This document shows positions 30,291-35,151 of a stretch of DNA of 35,151 nucleotides, piece after piece. Below the pieces are notes generated by a model. It ran no database searches. It saw nothing but the letters and a program-made list of their open reading frames with translations, and had not been told where the DNA came from. How positions within the stretch are numbered: position 1 is the first letter of the stretch; the number at the start of each line of letters is the position of its first letter. The position numbers and the translations under genes were made by a program. Source of the DNA: Rickettsiales bacterium (lineage in GTDB: Bacteria; Pseudomonadota; Alphaproteobacteria; Rs-D84); assembly GCA_031273075.1 (NCBI GenBank), contig JAISSM010000019.1:1-35151 (forward strand), written 5' to 3'.

Positions 30291-30650
30291 TTACTTTTTC
30301 GCGCTTTCGGCCAAAACGTCCACGCCGTGACCTTTAGGCAAAGTCACATACGCTTTTTTGACCGTCTTTTGCGCGCCTTTATTTTTTCCGCGGAAAGATT
30401 TCACCTTTCCTTTTATATTCGCTACGTTCACTTTTTTCGGCGAAACGCCGTAAATCGCCAAAATCGCGTTCTCTATGTCTTTCTTGGTCGCATTCGGCGC
30501 AACTTCAAAAACAAGACCGTCCGATTCGGCCAACTTAGCGGCCTTTTCGGAAATGATCGGCCGGCGCAAAACGTCATAGACCCCCGCCGTCACGACCGCC
30601 TTTTTTTCAACCTTTTTTCCCGTCGAAACTTTCGCTTTCTTTTCCGTCAT
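30291..30650 (-). CDS. rplW: 50S ribosomal protein L23
   Basis: 50S protein at the tunnel exit, docking site for trigger factor and SRP. It has 119 residues. A Lys-rich N-terminal extension of about 20 residues precedes YDVLRRPIISEKAAKLAESD. VFEVAPNATKKDIENAI and KVNVANIKGK follow. Its start overlaps the stop of unknown gene X1 by 4 nt (ATGA). Confidence 0.97.
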   Translation of the reverse strand: MTEKKAKVSTGKKVEKKAVVTAGVYDVLRRPIISEKAAKLAESDGLVFEVAPNATKKDIENAILAIYGVSPKKVNVANIKGKVKSFRGKNKGAQKTVKKAYVTLPKGHGVDVLAESAKK

Positions 30651-30967
30651 TGTTTTACCTTTGCGCTTTTCTTTTGTGCGATTTTCTTTACATGAACGAA
30701 AAACTGCGTCGTCACCGACGGCTTCCCTCTTTTGTTTTTGTTTGTTTCACTGGATTTGAAATTAAATTTTCCGACCCTATATCCTTCTTCTTTTAAGCTC
30801 ATATTTACAAGACTTTTGACTGCGCTTATGGGAAGATCATTCGCTTCAGATTGTCCTTCTATCGTCACCACCGCCATAAGCTCTTCTTTAGGCAACCCAC
30901 CCTCGGGAAAATTATTCATGATTGCCAGTTCAGTCTTTTTCGAAGGAAGCTTAATCGTATACGCCAT
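30647..30967 (-). CDS. Unknown gene X1 between rplD and rplW, 106 residues
   Basis: Unrecognised. It starts at ATG 30967, one nucleotide after the rplD stop, and its TGA overlaps the rplW ATG, so translation must be coupled through it. The sequence begins MAYTIKLPSKKTELAIMNNF, has a central EELMAVVTIEGQSEANDLPI, and ends in a strongly basic tail (FFVHVKKIAQKKSAKVKQ). There is no membrane segment. It is visibly richer in A and T than rplD and rplB. The charge would allow rRNA or mRNA binding, but this is inference. Confidence 0.75.
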   Translation of the reverse strand: MAYTIKLPSKKTELAIMNNFPEGGLPKEELMAVVTIEGQSEANDLPISAVKSLVNMSLKEEGYRVGKFNFKSSETNKNKRGKPSVTTQFFVHVKKIAQKKSAKVKQ

Positions 30968-30968
30968 T

Positions 30969-31592
30969 TTATCCGCCCAACCTTTCTTCAAGCGCTTTCG
31001 CGCCGTCTTTTGTCAGAACCAAAGCCTTGTGCCTTAGAATATCGCGAACGTTCGCGCCGATCGCCGGCAAGACATCCACGTTCTTTATGTTCGCGATGGA
31101 TTTCTTAAAATTCGCGTCGATTTCGGCGCCGCCTATGAACAACGCCGAAGTCAGTTTCATTTTCGCCAACTTTTTCGCCACGTCGCCCGTCTTCGCCGCG
31201 GCGACTTTTTCCGAATCCAGAACGACAAGCGTCTTTGCGGCAGCATGGGACGACAGCGCCATTTTAAGCCCAAGCGTTCTGATTTTCTTCGGAAGGTCCA
31301 GCGCGTGCGAGCGCAAGACCGGCCCATGGATCACGCCGCCGCCGCGCATATGAACGTTGCGCTTTTCGCCCTGGCGCGCGTTTCCGGTTTTCTTTTGCTT
31401 GTAAACTTTGCGGCCGGATCCCGAAACGTCGGAAACGGATTTAACGGCATGCGTTCCCTGGCGCGCGTTGGCCAATTGCCAGTGAACAACCCGCTGTAGA
31501 ATATCCGCGCGCGCATCAACGCCGAAAACCGCGTCGGACAATTCCGCGCTTCCCGCGACCTTTCCGTCAAAATTTATCACATCCATTTTCAT
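30969..31592 (-). CDS. rplD: 50S ribosomal protein L4
   Basis: 50S protein lining the exit tunnel; in E. coli it also represses the S10 operon. It has 207 residues. RQGTHAVKSVSDVSGSGRKV, GRARQG-like TGNARQGEKRNVHMRGGGV and the C-terminal NIKNVDVLPAIGANVRDILR are typical. ATG 31592 overlaps the rplC stop (ATGA); an alternative start is at 31586. Confidence 0.97.
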   Translation of the reverse strand: MKMDVINFDGKVAGSAELSDAVFGVDARADILQRVVHWQLANARQGTHAVKSVSDVSGSGRKVYKQKKTGNARQGEKRNVHMRGGGVIHGPVLRSHALDLPKKIRTLGLKMALSSHAAAKTLVVLDSEKVAAAKTGDVAKKLAKMKLTSALFIGGAEIDANFKKSIANIKNVDVLPAIGANVRDILRHKALVLTKDGAKALEERLGG

Positions 31593-32350
31593 TTTTTCTC
31601 TTCCGGATTTTCCGCCATAACTTCCGCGGCGTCTTCGGTCTTGCTTTCTTCTTTTATCTCTTCATCGACTTCGACCGCGGATGCGGATTTTGTCGGCATG
31701 GGCAAATCGCCCTGCTCTTTCTTTATCGCGTCCGTGACCATTACGAACGTTCCGTTCGCGCCGGGAACGGAGCCCTCCACAAAAATCAAATTCTCTTTCT
31801 CGTCGATTCCGAACACTTTAAGGTTTTGAACCGACACCAATTCGTTCCCCATCTGCCCCGCCATTTTGCGGCCTTTGAACACGCGGCCGGGCCATTCGCG
31901 GTTTCCGATGGAACCCAATCCGCGATGCGCCTTAAGAACCCCGTGCGACGCTTCCTTTCCGCCGAAATTATGGCGCTTCATTGCGCCTTGAAATCCTTTG
32001 CCCTTGGACGTCGATTGAACGTCGACAAGCTGTCCTGAAACAAAATGTCCCGCGGACATGGGTGTCCCGGCGGGAACGATGCAGTCTTCGGAAACGCGAA
32101 ATTCACACACCTTGCGGTAGAGTTTCACCCCGTCTTTTTTCGCGGCGGCTATCTGCGGCTTCGCCATATGCTTTTCCTTGGCCTCCGACATGCCCAGCAC
32201 GACCGCGCTGTATCCGTTTTTATCGACGCTTCTCGTTCCGACGACCGAACAGTCGCCGACCGAAAGCACGGTGACGCCCTTCGCGGCGCCATTGCCGTCG
32301 AACAATCGCGTCATTCCAACTTTTTTCGTTATCAGTCCCGAACGTCTCAT
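31589..32350 (-). CDS. rplC: 50S ribosomal protein L3 with acidic tail
   Basis: 50S assembly initiator near the peptidyl transferase centre. It has 253 residues from ATG 32350 (MRRSGLITKKVGMTRLF). GKGFQGAMKRHNFGGKEASH and RVFKGRKMAGQMGNELVSVQ are diagnostic. After the core there is an acidic extension of about 40 residues (VEVDEEIKEESKTEDAAEV) that is not part of the usual family. Confidence 0.97.
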   Translation of the reverse strand: MRRSGLITKKVGMTRLFDGNGAAKGVTVLSVGDCSVVGTRSVDKNGYSAVVLGMSEAKEKHMAKPQIAAAKKDGVKLYRKVCEFRVSEDCIVPAGTPMSAGHFVSGQLVDVQSTSKGKGFQGAMKRHNFGGKEASHGVLKAHRGLGSIGNREWPGRVFKGRKMAGQMGNELVSVQNLKVFGIDEKENLIFVEGSVPGANGTFVMVTDAIKKEQGDLPMPTKSASAVEVDEEIKEESKTEDAAEVMAENPEEKK

Positions 32351-32375
32351 TTTATGCCCTTTCAAGCCATGCGGC

Positions 32376-32684
32376 TTATAATTTTATCTTTACATCCACT
32401 CCGCTCGCCAGATCCAACTTCATCAGGGCATCTACTGTCTGAGGGGTTGGATTCACAATATCGATCACGCGCTTGTGATTGCGAATTTCAAATTGTTCGC
32501 GCGACTTTTTGTTCGCGTGCGGCGAACGGTTGACCGTGAACTTCTGTATCATGGTCGGCAAAGGAACGGGCCCGACAACCTTCGCGCCGGTGCGGTCCGC
32601 GGTCTTCTTGATCTCGTCGGCCGCCTCTATAAGCGTCCTGTGATCATAGGCGGTCAATTTAATCCTTATCCTCTGCGAATCCAT
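32376..32684 (-). CDS. rpsJ: 30S ribosomal protein S10
   Basis: 30S head protein, also NusE in antitermination with NusB. It has 102 residues from ATG 32684; an ATG two codons upstream (32690) is too close to the AAGAAG ribosome site. QRIRIKLTAYDHRTLIEAAD, GPVPLP and NPTPQTVDALMKLDLASGVD are clear. It opens the S10 segment, 24 nt after hairpin copy A. Confidence 0.97.
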   Translation of the reverse strand: MDSQRIRIKLTAYDHRTLIEAADEIKKTADRTGAKVVGPVPLPTMIQKFTVNRSPHANKKSREQFEIRNHKRVIDIVNPTPQTVDALMKLDLASGVDVKIKL

Positions 32685-32707
32685 AGCCATCTTCTTTTAA
32701 TCCGTCG

Positions 32708-32813
32708 GGTCGCACGGAATTCCCGCCATTATGGGTGGTTTCCGCCCACTCATGTAATTATCCATACACTTCGGGGCGAAAACCACCTCATACTGTCGGT
32801 TTTCTGTGCGACC
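32708..32813 (-). repeat. Ribosomal-operon hairpin, copy A (tuf-rpsJ)
   Basis: Outer arms GGTCGCAC (32708-32715) and GTGCGACC (32806-32813), extended by GGAA/TTCT to 12 bp with one wobble. An inner arm of about 14 bp (GGTGGTTTTCGCCC on the coding strand) pairs with GGGCGGAAACCACC. The apex is CCCGAAGTGTA, loop, TACATGAG. The foot is 24 nt from the rpsJ start and the other end 29 nt from the tuf stop. Confidence 0.85.
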
Positions 32814-32842
32814 GTTTTTGTTTGACCCTTTTTCTTTTACTT

Positions 32843-34030
32843 CTACTTTATCACTTTCGACACGACGCCGGATCCAACCGTGCGGCCGCCTTCGCGTATC
32901 GCGAAACGGCGTCCCGCGTCCATCGCGATCGGCGCGATAAGCTGAACCGTTATCTTAACGTTGTCCCCCGGAAGAACCATTTCCTTGCCCGCCGGAAGAG
33001 TGATCGTTCCGGTAACGTCGGTCGTCGAGAAATAGAACTGCGGACGATAGTTCGTGAAGAACGGCGTGTGACGCCCGCCCTCGTCCTTGGTCAGAATATA
33101 GACCTCGGCCTCGAACTCCGTGTGCGGGGTTATGGAACCCGGCTTGCAGACGATCTGCCCGCGCTCCACTTCCTCTTTTTTCGTTCCGCGAAGAAGCAGT
33201 CCGACATTGTCGCCCGCCTCGCCCTGATCCAAGAGTTTCCGGAACATCTCGACGCCGGTTATGACCGTCTTCTGCGTCGGACGCAGACCCACGATCTCGA
33301 CTTCGTCGTTGACATGCACGACGCCCGTGTCTATGCGGCCGGTGACAACGGTCCCGCGGCCGGTGATCGAGAACACGTCCTCGATGGCCATAAGGAACGG
33401 CTTGTCCGTCGGACGCTTCGGCGTCGGAATGAATTCGTCAAGCGCTTTCAAAAGCGCGTCGATCGACTCCTTGCCAAGCCCGTCCGATTTGCCTTCAAGC
33501 GCCGAAACCGCGGACCCGCGGATGATCGGGGCCTTCGCGCCGTCAAATCCGTTCGCGGTCAAAAGTTCGCGCACTTCCATTTCGACAAGGTCAAGCAATT
33601 CGGCGTCGGTCGCCAAATCGCATTTGTTCAGATACACGACTATGCTTCCGATGCCCACCTGACGGGCCAAAAGAACATGCTCGCGCGTTTGGGGCATAAG
33701 GCCGTCCGTCGCGGCGACGACCAATACCGCGCCGTCCATCTGGGCCGCGCCCGTGATCATGTTTTTGACATAGTCGGCGTGTCCGGGACAGTCGACGTGC
33801 GCATAGTGGCGCGCTTCGGTTTCATATTCGACGTGGGCGGTGTTGATCGTTATCCCGCGCGCCTTTTCCTCCGGCGCGTTGTCGATATCGTTGACGCCTT
33901 TGTTCCTGTCGCCCCCGACGCCGTAATAGTGAACTATCGCCGCGGTAAGAGTCGTCTTTCCATGATCGACGTGGCCTATCGTTCCGACGTTCACGTGCGG
34001 TTTCGACCGCACGAATTTTTCCTTTGCCAT
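32843..34030 (-). CDS. tuf: Elongation factor Tu
   Basis: GTPase that delivers aminoacyl-tRNA to the ribosome. It has 395 residues. GHVDHGKTTLTAAI, DCPGHADYVKNMITGAAQMD and NKCDL form the GTP site, followed by barrel domains II and III. The segment usually reading FYFRTTDVTG reads FYFSTTDVTG here, which I checked in the DNA (TTC TCG ACG ACC). A strong promoter and AGGAG lie upstream. It is downstream of fusA as in the str operon. Confidence 0.98.
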   Translation of the reverse strand: MAKEKFVRSKPHVNVGTIGHVDHGKTTLTAAIVHYYGVGGDRNKGVNDIDNAPEEKARGITINTAHVEYETEARHYAHVDCPGHADYVKNMITGAAQMDGAVLVVAATDGLMPQTREHVLLARQVGIGSIVVYLNKCDLATDAELLDLVEMEVRELLTANGFDGAKAPIIRGSAVSALEGKSDGLGKESIDALLKALDEFIPTPKRPTDKPFLMAIEDVFSITGRGTVVTGRIDTGVVHVNDEVEIVGLRPTQKTVITGVEMFRKLLDQGEAGDNVGLLLRGTKKEEVERGQIVCKPGSITPHTEFEAEVYILTKDEGGRHTPFFTNYRPQFYFSTTDVTGTITLPAGKEMVLPGDNVKITVQLIAPIAMDAGRRFAIREGGRTVGSGVVSKVIK

Positions 34031-34100
34031 AACCTTCTCCTTTTTATTTGGTTGTTATAATATTCACTTTTTTCTGATTTCAAGAATCTTTAACCTTGCT

Positions 34101-34128
34101 ATTATATATGCAAAAATCAAAAAGTCAA
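34101..34128 (-). promoter_or_regulatory. Promoter of tuf and probably of the downstream ribosomal run
   Basis: On the minus strand -35 TTGACT (34123-34128), 16 bp, consensus -10 TATAAT (34101-34106), giving a leader of about 65 nt before the tuf ATG at 34030. AGGAG precedes the ATG. It is the only convincing promoter I see between fusA and rplQ. Confidence 0.75.
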
Positions 34129-34178
34129 AAAATCAAAAACTTTTCTTGCGCCCGCCCCGACGCGGCCGTTCGCCGCCC

Positions 34179-35151
34179 TTACTTGGTCATCTTTTTCACG
34201 ACTTCGGCCGCGACGTTTTCCGGAACGTCCGCGTAATGCGACAGCTCCATATACGGGTTCGCGCGGCCCTGGGACAAACTGCGCAGAGTCTTCACATAGC
34301 CGAACAGGTTCGCAAGCGGAACGTTCGCGCTCACTAGCTGGTTCCCGAACTGGGAATCTATGCCGTTGATCTGCCCGCGGCGGCTGTTCAAGTCGCCGAT
34401 GATGTCGCCGACGTATTCCTCCGGCGTGTTGACCGAAAGCTTCATGATCGGCTCCATGATCTTCGGACCCGCTTTCTTTATGGCTTCGCGGAAACACGCG
34501 CGCGACGCGATCTCAAAGCAAAGAACGTTGGAATCGACTTCGTGGAATTTGCCGTCGATCAAGGTCGCCTTGAAATCCACGGTCGGATATCCGATAAGAA
34601 CGCCGGTCTCCTGCGCTATGCGAAGCCCTTTTTCGACGCCGGGAATATATTCCTTCGGAATCGCGCCGCCGACGATCTTGTTTTCGAACTCATACCCCTC
34701 GCCCGGGGCCTTCGGTTCGAACACGATTTTGACTTGGGCGTACTGGCCCGATCCGCCGGATTGTTTCTTGTGAGTATATTCCTCGGTCACCGTCTTGGTG
34801 AACGATTCCCTATACGCGATGCGCGGTTCTCCGACGTTGACCTCCACCTTGAATTCCCGAAGCAGCCTGTCGACAAGGATCTCAAGATGCAGTTCGCCCA
34901 CGCCCTGCAATATGGTCTGGCCCGATTCCTGATCGACCGAAACGCGGAACGACGGATCCTCTTTGGCCAAAGCCTGAAGCCCGAGCGACAATTTTTCGAT
35001 ATCGTTTTTCGTCTTCGGTTCCACGGCGATCGACATGACGGGCTCCGGAACGTGTATCTGGCCCAGAATTATCGGTTTTGATTCGTCGCAAAGGGTATCC
35101 CCGGTGATCGTTTCTTTAAGCCCGACCAAAGTTATGATGTCGCCGGCGGAC
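34179..35151 (-). CDS. fusA: Elongation factor G, C-terminal part
   Basis: GTPase that drives translocation. The frame is open to the right edge, so the N-terminus (GTPase domain) lies outside the window; about 323 residues are present. Visible are the end of domain II (LGQIHVPEPVMSIAVEPKT), domain III (QESGQTILQGVGELHLEILV), domain IV (VGEPRIAYRESFTKTV, YEFENKIVGGAIPKEYIPGV) and domain V (MEPIMKLSVNTPEEYVGDII, then LFGYVKTLRSLSQGRA). It is followed by tuf. Confidence 0.97.
   Translation of the reverse strand, partial: SAGDIITLVGLKETITGDTLCDESKPIILGQIHVPEPVMSIAVEPKTKNDIEKLSLGLQALAKEDPSFRVSVDQESGQTILQGVGELHLEILVDRLLREFKVEVNVGEPRIAYRESFTKTVTEEYTHKKQSGGSGQYAQVKIVFEPKAPGEGYEFENKIVGGAIPKEYIPGVEKGLRIAQETGVLIGYPTVDFKATLIDGKFHEVDSNVLCFEIASRACFREAIKKAGPKIMEPIMKLSVNTPEEYVGDIIGDLNSRRGQINGIDSQFGNQLVSANVPLANLFGYVKTLRSLSQGRANPYMELSHYADVPENVAAEVVKKMTK

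Noticed and set aside
34130..34178. Terminator between fusA and tuf
   Set aside because: A 5-bp GC hairpin follows the fusA stop but no T-run follows it closely; the T-rich stretch further on is the tuf promoter region.
1..35151. tRNA and rRNA genes
   Set aside because: No cloverleaf with a credible T-arm was found; a GGATCGAATCC word near 17095-17105 lacks the other arms.

Overview
The window (35,151 bp, about half GC) is the housekeeping core of a Gram-negative bacterium, most likely an alphaproteobacterium with a streamlined, perhaps host-associated, genome. The evidence is lptD, a surA-like gene, secB and mltA, the rpmI-rplT-pheS-pheT cluster, and a single run fusA-tuf-S10-spc-alpha. The alphaproteobacterial placement is an inference from gene content and cannot be fixed from this window alone.

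Layout. 1-4772 (minus): rpmI-rplT-pheS-pheT, then a partial exported protein that runs off the left edge. pheT carries an in-frame TAA and two repeat-derived inserts. 4871-6045 (minus): two unrecognised genes, each behind its own promoter. 6113-7651: mltA and secB, divergent from overlapping promoters. 7652-11896: repeat-rich DNA, then lptF-lptD-surA (minus) for outer-membrane biogenesis. 12013-15935 (plus): nusA-infB. 15965-17533: an exported Cys-rich protein, a palindromic repeat element, a strong candidate structured RNA (16868-17100, minus) and a 61-residue gene. 17530-35151 (minus): fusA (partial), tuf, rpsJ, rplC, rplD, [X1], rplW, rplB, rpsS, rplV, rpsC, rplP, [X2], rpmC, rplN, rpsQ, rplX, rplE, rpsN, rpsH, rplF, [X3], rplR, [X4], rpsE, rplO, secY, rpsM, rpsK, rpoA, rplQ, secG.

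The ribosomal protein run is not ordinary. Four small genes that I do not recognise (X1-X4) sit between standard ribosomal genes with gaps of 16 nt or less. rplN and rpsQ are in swapped order, and rpmD and adk are missing. Six copies of a palindromic hairpin family divide the run into segments. In five copies the hairpin foot lies 24-29 nt before the next start codon, all four long copies have the same apex in the same orientation, and the outer stems show compensatory changes. This is the best candidate for an undescribed regulatory or RNA-processing system here.

A second theme is small repeats. Tandem arrays with a period of exactly 7 bp occur at eight or more places, often beside GC-rich palindromes ending in ATGAC. 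They occur inside pheT and inside the signal-peptide coding regions of lptD and surA. The third candidate is the roughly 233-nt RNA at 16868-17100. It has its own promoter, a long-range three-helix closing stem, five local hairpins, a terminator, and a segment that can pair with either of two partners.
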